The translations under genes were made by a program, and so were the position numbers. Below the pieces are notes generated by a model. The model was given only the letters and a program-made list of their open reading frames with translations. It did no database searches and was not told the origin of the DNA. From contig VSOD01000088.1 of assembly GCA_009774655.1 (NCBI GenBank), positions 1 through 12,575 of the forward strand: a stretch of DNA of 12,575 nucleotides, read 5' to 3'. The stretch is from Lachnospiraceae bacterium (GTDB lineage: Bacteria; Bacillota_A; Clostridia; Lachnospirales; Lachnospiraceae). Positions 5,509 to 11,946 of the stretch are shown piece after piece; positions within the stretch are counted from its first letter, which is position 1; the number at the start of each line of letters is the position of its first letter.

Positions 5509-5810
5509 TCCATCACTTCCTTTAGGTATTTAACCGTTTCAAGTTCCTCTTCTATTTCATCCTCGGACATATCAATATAAGATAACCCCATTTTTCCATA
5601 TAAGGTAACTAGGTCGATTTTAAATATCCCAAGAATTTCAGCCGCTTTTCCATGTGATATCATTCCCTGCTGTATATAGGGATACAGTATCATAGCATTT
5701 ACCTTAAGCTGTTCATCCTTATTTGACGGCATTGCAAATTCTACCATTTCATCAGGCATTTCCATACTTACTACTGCCATACCTTTCACTTGCTTAAATA
5801 GGTTACTCAA
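5505..5810 (-). CDS. UPF0175-family antitoxin
   Basis: This is a protein of up to 101 residues with the UPF0175 core ISHGKAAEILGIFKIDLVTLYG (split around residues 51-72) and an acidic C-terminus, DMSEDEIEEELETVKYLKE. The family partners with DUF3368 PIN-like toxins, as here. The core reads like a helix-turn-helix, consistent with autoregulation. The start is uncertain: TTG at 5810 gives the full frame, an in-frame GTG lies at 5789 and an ATG at 5780. None has an ideal ribosome site, and an in-frame stop lies just upstream of 5810. It is driven by a near-consensus promoter at 5859-5831. Since the partner toxin is frameshifted, this antitoxin may be an orphan. Confidence 0.75.
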   Translation of the reverse strand: MSNLFKQVKGMAVVSMEMPDEMVEFAMPSNKDEQLKVNAMILYPYIQQGMISHGKAAEILGIFKIDLVTLYGKMGLSYIDMSEDEIEEELETVKYLKEVME

Positions 5811-5830
5811 AATTTGGTTTATTCATATTT

Positions 5831-5859
5831 ATTATATACCCAACGTCCTCCTTTCTCAA
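5831..5859 (-). promoter_or_regulatory. Promoter for the UPF0175/DUF3368 operon
   Basis: Read leftward, TTGAGA (5859-5854) is followed by exactly 17 bases and TATAAT (5836-5831). The -35 overlaps the stop codon of the MobC-like gene. A strong AAGGAGG lies between the boxes with no usable start after it, so it may be the relic of a former downstream gene. Confidence 0.7.
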
Positions 5860-6302
5860 TCTGTATCCGTCTTTTTATTTTCTTCCATTTTAAGAATATT
5901 TCTATACTGCTCCAATTCCAATTCAGCTTTCCAGTCCCTTTGATTTTGCAAAGGCCGCTTTTCAAACAGATACGCAGCCCCATTCATTATGTCCACCAGT
6001 GCAGTCGTAAGCGCCAAATAATCATTTTTCAGTTCCTGATAACTATTATCGTTTAAAGAGAAACCGCCGGATTGAATCTGTCCGGCGATTTCTTTCATGA
6101 CCATCTGCATTTCCTGTAAAGCATCCACAATACGCTGTATATTCTCTTTTTTGCCGACTACGACTATATTTGAATATATACAACTCCGCACTAAAAAGTC
6201 CTTTTTACGCATACCACTTAATGCTATCCTTTGATCTATAATTGCTTTTTCCCATGCACTGGGACGGAAAGTTATCGTTGGTTCTTTATGTTGCCCCGGC
6301 AT
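5856..6302 (-). CDS. MobC-like ribbon-helix-helix mobilization accessory protein
   Basis: This 148-residue protein starts MPGQHKEPTITFRPSAWE. The N-terminal region (about residues 8-45, with strand TITFRP and helices WEKAIIDQRIALSG and RKKDFLVRSCIYS) fits a ribbon-helix-helix DNA-binding fold. A helical segment (VGKKENIQRIVDALQEMQMVMKEIAG, 49-74) and a conserved C-terminal part follow. This matches small relaxosome accessory proteins of the MobC type in Lachnospiraceae mobile elements. The ATG at 6302 has AAGGAG six to seven bases upstream. A longer frame from 6347 lies inside the integrase gene. It overlaps the integrase 3' end by 17 bases, so it is co-translated with it. No relaxase is visible nearby, which leaves its partner unknown. 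It may instead act as an accessory DNA-binding protein for excision. Confidence 0.75.
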   Translation of the reverse strand: MPGQHKEPTITFRPSAWEKAIIDQRIALSGMRKKDFLVRSCIYSNIVVVGKKENIQRIVDALQEMQMVMKEIAGQIQSGGFSLNDNSYQELKNDYLALTTALVDIMNGAAYLFEKRPLQNQRDWKAELELEQYRNILKMEENKKTDTD

Positions 6303-7389
6303 AGCTATCTCCTTCCTCTTCGTCGTCCACCCAATCCATGAGATCATTTAACTGATCAGCCAGATTACGTGCCTGATTAGGGTATAAATGCGCATATGTA
6401 GAGAGTGTAGTCTGAATTTTTTCATGCCCAAGCCTTTCCGCAACAAGGTTAGGTTGTGCTCCCAATTTTGCAATCAATAAAGAAGCATGGCTATGACGCA
6501 AATCATGCAATCTGATTTTCTTTACACCAGACAATCTGACCCCACGGATCATTTCTTTTTCCAGATATGATTTCGTCACCATAAATAATCTGTCATTCGC
6601 CATCATACCATATAATTTATCCACATATTCTTCCAATTCCACGACAAGAAAATCCGGAAGTGTAATCACACGTTTGCCTTTGGCCGTCTTAGGCTCCGTT
6701 ATGACATCCCTTCCATTAATTCTTTGATAAGATTTCGTAATCGACAACGTTCTTCCCTCTGCATTAAAATCTGCCAACGTGAGTGCCAGCAGTTCTCCAA
6801 CGCGAATTCCTGTCCAATACATGGTTAGAAAAGCATAATAAGAAATTGGCTTATCCTTCACAAACTCTATAAAAGTCTCGAATTCATTTTGTGTCCAGAA
6901 TTGCATTTCCTCCGCCTTCCCTTTTCCCATACTCCCAGCCTGTTTACAAGGATTTCTAGGCAGATCATAATACTTCACTGCATAATTAAAAATTGCACTA
7001 AGCTGATTATTAATGGTCTTAAGATATGTCGGTGCATACCCTTGCTTCATAATATCATTCTGCCAGCGTCTTATATCTGCAGCCGTAATATCTGCAATTT
7101 TCTTTTCTCCAAAATAAGGAAGTATCTTTAACTCCACGACATAATCTTTACTGCGCACCGTATTTTCCCTGAGCCGCTGTGACATGTCATCGCGATACAA
7201 CTCCCAAAAAGATTTAAAAGTCATATCAAGATTGTGCGATTGCTGAACTATAAACTGCTCTGCCCATGTAACTGCTTCTTTCTTGGTTTTAAAGCCGCGC
7301 TTGTGCTTCTGTTTCCTTTTTCCAGTGTAATCCTTATAATAGAAAAGTACTTCCCAATATCCACGTTCTTCATTCTTAGTAACTGTCAA
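6286..7389 (-). CDS. int: Tyrosine recombinase (integrase) of the second element
   Basis: This 367-residue Tn916/phage-type tyrosine integrase is distinct from the one at 2817-4001. An arm-binding domain (residues 1-50, RGYWEVLFYYKDYTGKRKQ) is followed by a core-binding domain (about 57-150) and a catalytic domain (about 163-350). Catalytic residues are R196 (TGIRVGELLAL), K234 (EPKTAKGKR), H295 and R298 (LHDLRHSHASLL), H322 (RLGHEKIQTTL) and nucleophile Y332 (STYAHLYP). All are present. The start is TTG at 7389, with AAAGGA about nine bases upstream; no nearer ATG is in frame. A weak TTG start plus a strong hairpin just upstream may keep integrase levels below excisionase levels. The C-terminal active-site region is very like that of the first integrase, as usual for the family. 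Confidence 0.92.
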   Translation of the reverse strand: MTVTKNEERGYWEVLFYYKDYTGKRKQKHKRGFKTKKEAVTWAEQFIVQQSHNLDMTFKSFWELYRDDMSQRLRENTVRSKDYVVELKILPYFGEKKIADITAADIRRWQNDIMKQGYAPTYLKTINNQLSAIFNYAVKYYDLPRNPCKQAGSMGKGKAEEMQFWTQNEFETFIEFVKDKPISYYAFLTMYWTGIRVGELLALTLADFNAEGRTLSITKSYQRINGRDVITEPKTAKGKRVITLPDFLVVELEEYVDKLYGMMANDRLFMVTKSYLEKEMIRGVRLSGVKKIRLHDLRHSHASLLIAKLGAQPNLVAERLGHEKIQTTLSTYAHLYPNQARNLADQLNDLMDWVDDEEEGDSYAGAT

Positions 7390-7414
7390 ACTCTCACATC
7401 CTTTCGTATAATAT

Positions 7415-7438
7415 GCCCCACGGAATAATCCGTGGGGC
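7415..7438 (-). repeat. Perfect hairpin between excisionase and integrase genes
   Basis: GCCCCACGGA (7415-7424) and TCCGTGGGGC (7429-7438) form a ten-base perfect stem with a four-base loop in the 61-base gap between the two genes. There is no T-run on either side, so it is not a standard terminator. It could stabilise or process the mRNA, or reduce readthrough into int. Confidence 0.65.
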
Positions 7439-7450
7439 TGCTAAATCAAA

Positions 7451-7633
7451 TCACACCAAGCCATAGAAATGCTCTGCGAAATACTTTTTCGGAATCCTGC
7501 CCGCAACCACAATGAAACCTTTGCTTGCAAGTTCATCGTTGAGCTGCTTCACGATCTTATAGGCATGACCTCTTGAGATACCAAGCATTTCCATCACTTC
7601 ATTAGCCGTATAATATAAACTTCCCTGTATCAT
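7451..7633 (-). CDS. Small AlpA-like helix-turn-helix protein, probable excisionase
   Basis: This 60-residue protein consists of one winged-helix/AlpA-type helix-turn-helix (YTANEVMEMLGISRGHAYKI, residues 8-27) followed by a wing-like region, GFIVVAGRIPKKYFAEHF (39-56). Proteins of this type directly before tyrosine integrases act as excisionases or as regulators of the integrase. The ATG has AGGAGG eight bases upstream, an excellent site in contrast with the TTG start of int. It lies 84 bases after the FtsK-like gene and 61 bases before int, with a strong hairpin in the second gap. The excisionase role is inferred from size, fold and position. Confidence 0.8.
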   Translation of the reverse strand: MIQGSLYYTANEVMEMLGISRGHAYKIVKQLNDELASKGFIVVAGRIPKKYFAEHFYGLV

Positions 7634-7716
7634 AATTCTTCCTCCTATAAATAAAATATCATTTACTATCGTAATAATATATAAATCAATTATGCCCTGA
7701 TACTACTCTCGCCAAA

Positions 7717-9186
7717 TCAATCATCAAGGCCAAACGCATTAATTAGATCATCAAAAGCAACTCCATGATTCGATAGAAATTCCAGTAATTCTTCTGGCAA
7801 ATCATCTGGAAAGCTGACCAGCACTCTCCGTGAAAGTTTGCTGTCTAAATCTTCAACTATTCCCAAACCATTCAGTCGATCCATAATTTTTTTGGCTCTC
7901 TTCCATCCAATACTAAATTTACTCATAAGTAAATTACAAGATATCGTTCTCTGCCCCAGTGTCCATAAAAGAGCATGTATAAACATTTGAACATTATTAT
8001 CTGCCTTTCGCTCCTGAGAACTTACACTTGAACCTTGCAATACATTTAATCCTGTATATTGCAAATCATCGATATCTATAGTAAACTTAAGTCCGTTATC
8101 ATGGTATATTGCTTCCATCCGAGACTTAATTCGCGATACCTCCTGTTGGATTTCTTCTGGAGAAATGAAGATCCCTTGTATCCGTATGAGGCCCTCATAT
8201 TGAGGAGACTTAAAATACAACTCTCCTTTCCCCGACAGATTTTCAGCCCCGCCCGCACCAATAATTGTTTCTGAAAAATTCTTCTTTGCACATTTGAAAG
8301 CGATTCTTGCCGTAATATTCCCAAGATCGACTTTCATATTCTGTATGGTTGGATTTTGTGCCGCCAGGACAACATGTATTTTGGCATGTCTTCCCCGCTG
8401 CAGCAAACCTGATACAGCGTTAATTACTACCTTAGATGTTCGCTTATCCTCCATCCCCGCAAAAAGAGCAGGAAATTCATCAACAACAATCACTAATCTT
8501 GGAAGCTGATCGTACAGTTCTGAATCTAATGACTGCAGTTTAATACGTCTTTCCATCTCATCTAACAAGGAAATCAAGACCTGATAGGCCGTCTGTCTGT
8601 CACTCACAACAGGACATGACAAATACGGAATTCCATTGAATGGAACTAAGTCAGATGCTCCAACATCAATTAATATCAAATTAACCTGTGAAGGTAACTT
8701 ACTATGTATGATACTGGTAAGCAAAGAGTGCAGGCCAACCGTCTTGCCTGAATTAGAGGCGCCGGCCAGCAATAAATGTGGAAACTGTCCTACATCAACA
8801 GTTACTACTGTGCCAACCTCGTCATGTCCAACGACATAAGGCAAGCTCATACCCTTACTGTGCTCTCTCCACTCCGGATCAGATAAAATTTGGAGAAGAG
8901 CCGGATGTGTCATCTTATGCTTTGCCGCAATAATAAAAATAGAAAATTCAAATTTAACTATCTGAAAAAACGGAAGTTTTAGCCTTTGCTGAACATCAGA
9001 CATTCGTTCGCGTACTTGTACTTCTCGCGTATTTTTTCTGAGTTTTATTTCGAATATCATCCTGTCTGACATAGCTTGCCAATTCGCGATGTTTATATTC
9101 ACATGGTATTGTTTGAATGCCTTTACAATATCCTCACCCAAAGCTTTTGCTTCTCTCTCAAATACTAATTTCATAATATCCTTCAT
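7717..9186 (-). CDS. Soluble FtsK/SpoIIIE-type DNA translocase with C-terminal winged helix
   Basis: This 489-residue protein has an FtsK/HerA motor domain (about residues 115-345). The Walker A motif is GASNSGKT (142-149), the Walker B is LVIVVDEF (231-238, D236 E237), and a sensor-like AAQNPT lies at 275-280. Residues 400-458 (KFSIGWKRAKKIMDRLNGLG and SRRVLV) resemble the FtsK gamma winged helix that reads DNA sequence in chromosomal translocases. No membrane segment is evident: the most hydrophobic stretch near the N-terminus (FSIFIIAA) is too short. Relatives in Tn916 (Orf21) and ICEBs1 (ConQ) are coupling proteins that feed DNA to a secretion channel. Actinomycete TraB proteins pump double-stranded DNA. 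The ATG has a perfect AAGGAGGT site. It lies between the RT-like gene and the excisionase on the same strand. Whether it serves transfer, replication or segregation is open. Confidence 0.88.
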   Translation of the reverse strand: MKDIMKLVFEREAKALGEDIVKAFKQYHVNINIANWQAMSDRMIFEIKLRKNTREVQVRERMSDVQQRLKLPFFQIVKFEFSIFIIAAKHKMTHPALLQILSDPEWREHSKGMSLPYVVGHDEVGTVVTVDVGQFPHLLLAGASNSGKTVGLHSLLTSIIHSKLPSQVNLILIDVGASDLVPFNGIPYLSCPVVSDRQTAYQVLISLLDEMERRIKLQSLDSELYDQLPRLVIVVDEFPALFAGMEDKRTSKVVINAVSGLLQRGRHAKIHVVLAAQNPTIQNMKVDLGNITARIAFKCAKKNFSETIIGAGGAENLSGKGELYFKSPQYEGLIRIQGIFISPEEIQQEVSRIKSRMEAIYHDNGLKFTIDIDDLQYTGLNVLQGSSVSSQERKADNNVQMFIHALLWTLGQRTISCNLLMSKFSIGWKRAKKIMDRLNGLGIVEDLDSKLSRRVLVSFPDDLPEELLEFLSNHGVAFDDLINAFGLDD

Positions 9187-9345
9187 TAATTTTTACCTCC
9201 TTAATCCTTCTTCTTCTCTCTCTTCCAAAATGAATCACAAATACCATAAAAATTAATTTTTTCGTAAAATATATATAGCCCCATTAAGAAGAGAAGAAGT
9301 AGAAGAACCCTTATACACTTATGCATAACAAAAAATTTAGAGATA
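9187..9345 (-). promoter_or_regulatory. Leader of the FtsK-like gene with possible ribosome-site pairing
   Basis: In the leftward transcript, ATTAAGGAGG (9205-9196), which contains the ribosome site, can pair along all ten bases, with two G-U pairs, with TCTTCTTAAT (9292-9283). Adjoining pyrimidine-rich and purine-rich runs (9287-9308 and 9206-9226) offer an alternative pairing. This could form a switch hiding the ribosome site. No clear promoter was identified. Confidence 0.35.
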
Positions 9346-9367
9346 GGATGCGGTTCTGACCGCATCC
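9346..9367 (-). terminator. Hairpin terminator after the RT-like gene
   Basis: GGATGCGGT (9346-9354) and ACCGCATCC (9359-9367) form a perfect nine-base stem with a four-base loop. It begins 7 bases after the RT-like stop codon. Read leftward it is followed by TATCTCTAAATTTTTTG, so the T-run starts about nine bases late and termination may be partial. Confidence 0.6.
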
Positions 9368-9374
9368 AGCCTAA

Positions 9375-10301
9375 TTAAACTTTAGAAGCAGTTGCGTCTT
9401 CCCTGCCGCATAAAATCAATTTCCTCCTTTTGCAATTACGAGCTAATATCTTATCACAGATATTCCTCCTACGACGATCAGAGCAATATATTGGGGGATT
9501 GCGAACTAATAACTCTACACAGATATCACTCTTAGGAATCATGATATGCAGTTCTCTCTTAAGTAGCCGACAAACCACCCGCGCATCTATTACATTGCGA
9601 AATATGTAACAAAACTTTTCTTTCTCACCTCGAACTTTCATCCAACCTTTAAGCTCGATTCCATTCAAAGCCAAAAAAATTTGCAATGTGTAATACAGAT
9701 ATACTTGGCCCAGCACCGATGAGAACATCCGTTCATTCTTTCGTCGATTACCGCATTCCAAAATTCCATTGTTGAGAAACCTCTTAATATAACGAATAAA
9801 ATTCCTGTCCGCAATATCCCGCTCCAAAAATTGAATAAGCTGTTCCTGATTAATACCCTCAAGAATTCCCTTTCCCTCAATTTTTACTAAAGTATTGCTC
9901 CCTAAAATAATACACTTCCGCCTCATCTCGCTGCCCTGCTGCTCTATAATGCGTTGAGTTTCCTTACCCATATAAATGGCCTTCAATATTTCCTTAAAAA
10001 CATATAATACCATTTGATCCTCAAAACATCTGAACTCATACATCAGCCTCTTATCACTATTATCAGGAGCACTCTGTCTATATCCAGATTGCGGATAATA
10101 AGCAAATTTCTTCATCCTAGATAATAATGCATTCAGGTTGTACGTCAGGTCCTTTCCATATTCTGCGGCCACTCTATCATATACCTTCGACACTTTCTCA
10201 TAGGCCTTTTTAAGCGTCCTGATATTAACAAACCTCATCACTGACTGAATCCTGTCATGTTTCTTTACGAGACAGGCTAACTCTGCTCTCTCTTTTTCCA
10301 T
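9375..10301 (-). CDS. Reverse-transcriptase-like protein lacking the catalytic motifs
   Basis: This 308-residue protein has the backbone of group II intron-type reverse transcriptases. NLNALLSRMKKFAYYPQ (residues 55-71) and SDKRLMYEFRCFEDQMV (82-98) match the fingers blocks seen in active enzymes as K..YkPQ and GKKRPLGIP..EDK. LVKIEGKGILEGINQEQLIQ (138-157) matches the block normally DIKGFFDNVDH; the two aspartates are E142 and E148. FIRYIKRFLNNGI (168-180) and SVLGQVYLYYTL (195-206) match the palm region, but the PQG signature is gone. After VR (223-224), GEKEK replaces YADD. No maturase or HNH domain is seen; the basic tail (276-294) is unlike either. The frame is intact, so loss of catalysis looks selected. 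ATG 10301 is the first possible start (stop just upstream); AGGAGG is 13 bases away, rather far. It may bind RNA or DNA without synthesis. Homology is a by-eye judgement; function unknown. Confidence 0.72.
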   Translation of the reverse strand: MEKERAELACLVKKHDRIQSVMRFVNIRTLKKAYEKVSKVYDRVAAEYGKDLTYNLNALLSRMKKFAYYPQSGYRQSAPDNSDKRLMYEFRCFEDQMVLYVFKEILKAIYMGKETQRIIEQQGSEMRRKCIILGSNTLVKIEGKGILEGINQEQLIQFLERDIADRNFIRYIKRFLNNGILECGNRRKNERMFSSVLGQVYLYYTLQIFLALNGIELKGWMKVRGEKEKFCYIFRNVIDARVVCRLLKRELHIMIPKSDICVELLVRNPPIYCSDRRRRNICDKILARNCKRRKLILCGREDATASKV

Positions 10302-10561
10302 AGACTAACTGTTGCCTCCTGTGCATTCTATGTTTCAATCGCAAAAACGGCTTATCACCTGTGCCATTACTTTTATCTAAATTATGGAGTCCCTCTTGGC
10401 CTTCGTTTATATCCGCTACACATATCGGCTGATCTTCCCTACTGTCTCCTGTACAGAGCCTCTTAAGTCTCCCTTTGTGAATATAAAATGGCATTATGTG
10501 TGATTATGTCGCTCATATATCCTACTCGCATTAATAGGCAATATGCCAGCAACTTTTATAT
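10302..10561 (-). other. Long leader upstream of the RT-like gene
   Basis: From the predicted promoter to the RT-like start is a leader of about 295 bases, unusually long. It begins with the hairpin at 10562-10596 and contains only short further stems, such as GGCA/TGCC near 10540-10550. A 79-codon open frame (10494-10255) crosses it and overlaps the RT-like start but has no ribosome site. Reverse transcriptases of retrons and introns work with an RNA encoded beside them, so this leader is a candidate partner RNA. Nothing in it matches a family I recognise. Confidence 0.35.
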
Positions 10562-10596
10562 TAGATTTTTAGAATTGACTTACATTCTAAAATCTA
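10562..10596. promoter_or_regulatory. Palindrome in the divergent promoter region, probable operator
   Basis: TAGATTTTTAGAAT (10562-10575) and ATTCTAAAATCTA (10584-10596) form an inverted repeat around eight bases. It covers the -35 of the rightward promoter and the start of the leftward transcript, so one bound protein could control both. Related half-sites, TTAGATTTTT and AATCTA, recur at 10636-10645 and about 10669-10674. In the leftward RNA it would also be a 5'-terminal hairpin. Confidence 0.55.
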
Positions 10597-10603
10597 CTAT
10601 TAT
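10575..10603 (+). promoter_or_regulatory. Rightward promoter for the DUF6076 gene
   Basis: TTGACT (10575-10580), 17 bases, then TATTAT (10598-10603). This gives a leader of about 100 bases to the ATG at 10714. Confidence 0.5.
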
Positions 10604-10631
10604 AATATTACTAACATGCCATTATTGTCAA
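10602..10631 (-). promoter_or_regulatory. Leftward promoter for the RT-like gene
   Basis: Consensus TTGACA (10631-10626), 18 bases, then TATTAT (10607-10602). It overlaps the rightward -10 almost completely, so the two promoters should exclude each other. Confidence 0.55.
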
Positions 10632-10713
10632 CGGATTAGATTTTTTTAATTAGAATTATTCAACAATCTATTTTTATCAAATTATTACTTTCTATTCAAA
10701 GGAGGATACGAAA

Positions 10714-11946
10714 ATGATTTTTGCAGAATTTAGCAATGTGGGGTACACATGTATTGATGAATACAATCGTTTCAAATATTCCGAAGACACTACGCATAAA
10801 TTTCTTTTTGAATTTATAACAAAGGATTTATCTGAGCTACCCATATTATTTGACGAATATTTTTCAAAGAGATTCGATACTACAAATTGGAGATTAAAAA
10901 AATACAATGTGAAGGATGAGGATGAGGATAAAAAAGATTTTTTAAAAATTCAACAAAAAATAGCGTCTATCCATCCATTCTATAAATATAATGGCGATTA
11001 CGCTATAGCGACAGAAATTGCAGAATATTTTAACCAACTATCATTTCATTACCGTTATAAAGTCGATAGAAAACGATATTCTAACATAATAAGCAAACTT
11101 TTACCATCTGAAATACTCCGCCTTTCTCCGGATATTTACGATGCTTATTATAATGACTATTGCGCTCGAATGGACCCAAGCATAGATAAAAACTCAGAAG
11201 TGCTGCTCTTTGGCGGCGAACCAGTATGGCTTAATAACGAACGTGAAGCGCAAAAGACCATATCTGACATGCTTTATTACATATTAGATATAACTGCGCA
11301 AGGAGGTCTCGAGAAGTTATCCATCCCTCAGCGCGCCCTCCTTTATGAATGTATATCCTCTTCTCCTCATGAAAATATAAATGCTCCCTTTTTAAAGCAG
11401 CCTTTATCCATAAGAACAGAAGTTTCATTTGTCCCACATAACTTCCAAAAAGAATTCGCCCAGACAGAAACGCCGGACTTCTCAAATATAAAAAGCAATG
11501 GACTTCCTGAGTCTGCCCTTTCCTACTTAAGCCAACAAAAGATTACAACTTCTTTTTTTCACTATGAAATTGACAGATTAATTCAATTATTGTATCTGGA
11601 GATAGTATCAATGATAAATGCCAATATAATGGTTAGAAAATGTAAAAACTGTGGTAAATATTTTGTAGTAAGTAATCGTAAAATAGCATACTGTAACCGA
11701 ATTGATCCATCTGGCAAGTGTTGCTCCTCCATTGGCTCAACACGGTCATTCCAGCAAAAACTTGAACACGACGAAGCACTAAAAGTCTACACTCGTGCTT
11801 ATAAAACTCATTATGCACGCGTTAAGAAGGGAACGATGAGCAAAAGCGATTTTAGTAAATGGTGTGCTGAGGCAAAAACAAAACTTGAAAAAGCACGAAC
11901 CGGTGAATTAGATATTACAGATTTTCAGAAATGGTTAAAAATCTAA
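10714..11946 (+). CDS. DUF6076-family protein with C-terminal zinc ribbon
   Basis: This 410-residue protein belongs to the DUF6076-type family, common in Lachnospiraceae and of unknown function. The first 300 residues are helical, rich in aromatic and charged residues, with no signal peptide or membrane segment. The C-terminal part has a Cys-rich zinc ribbon: C310 and C313 (RKCKNCGKYFVV), then C327 (AYCNR) and C336/C337 (GKCCSS). A helical tail follows with the family phrases TRSFQQKL (343-350), GTMSKSDFSKWC (373-384) and FQKWLKI (404-410). The layout recalls CGNR-type zinc-finger regulators, so nucleic-acid binding is plausible. The ATG has AAAGGAGG eight bases upstream. It is transcribed divergently from the RT-like gene across a shared palindrome, so it may belong to the same element and might regulate it. 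Confidence 0.75.
   Translation: MIFAEFSNVGYTCIDEYNRFKYSEDTTHKFLFEFITKDLSELPILFDEYFSKRFDTTNWRLKKYNVKDEDEDKKDFLKIQQKIASIHPFYKYNGDYAIATEIAEYFNQLSFHYRYKVDRKRYSNIISKLLPSEILRLSPDIYDAYYNDYCARMDPSIDKNSEVLLFGGEPVWLNNEREAQKTISDMLYYILDITAQGGLEKLSIPQRALLYECISSSPHENINAPFLKQPLSIRTEVSFVPHNFQKEFAQTETPDFSNIKSNGLPESALSYLSQQKITTSFFHYEIDRLIQLLYLEIVSMINANIMVRKCKNCGKYFVVSNRKIAYCNRIDPSGKCCSSIGSTRSFQQKLEHDEALKVYTRAYKTHYARVKKGTMSKSDFSKWCAEAKTKLEKARTGELDITDFQKWLKI

Noticed and set aside
5826..5840. TATTTATTAT shared with about 12,404-12,413 as possible attachment repeats of the second element
   Set aside because: Ten A/T-only bases are expected by chance in such AT-rich DNA, and the flanks diverge.
9375..10301. Alternative reading of the 308-residue protein as a replication initiator or relaxase
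   Set aside because: No HUH or Rep_trans motif (paired histidines, tyrosine context) is visible, whereas the order of RT blocks fits along some 200 residues.
10255..10494. 79-codon minus-strand open frame (starts MPFYIHKGRLK) before and overlapping the RT-like gene
   Set aside because: No ribosome site and no family resemblance. It may be incidental in the long leader, but it deserves a look if homologues preserve it.
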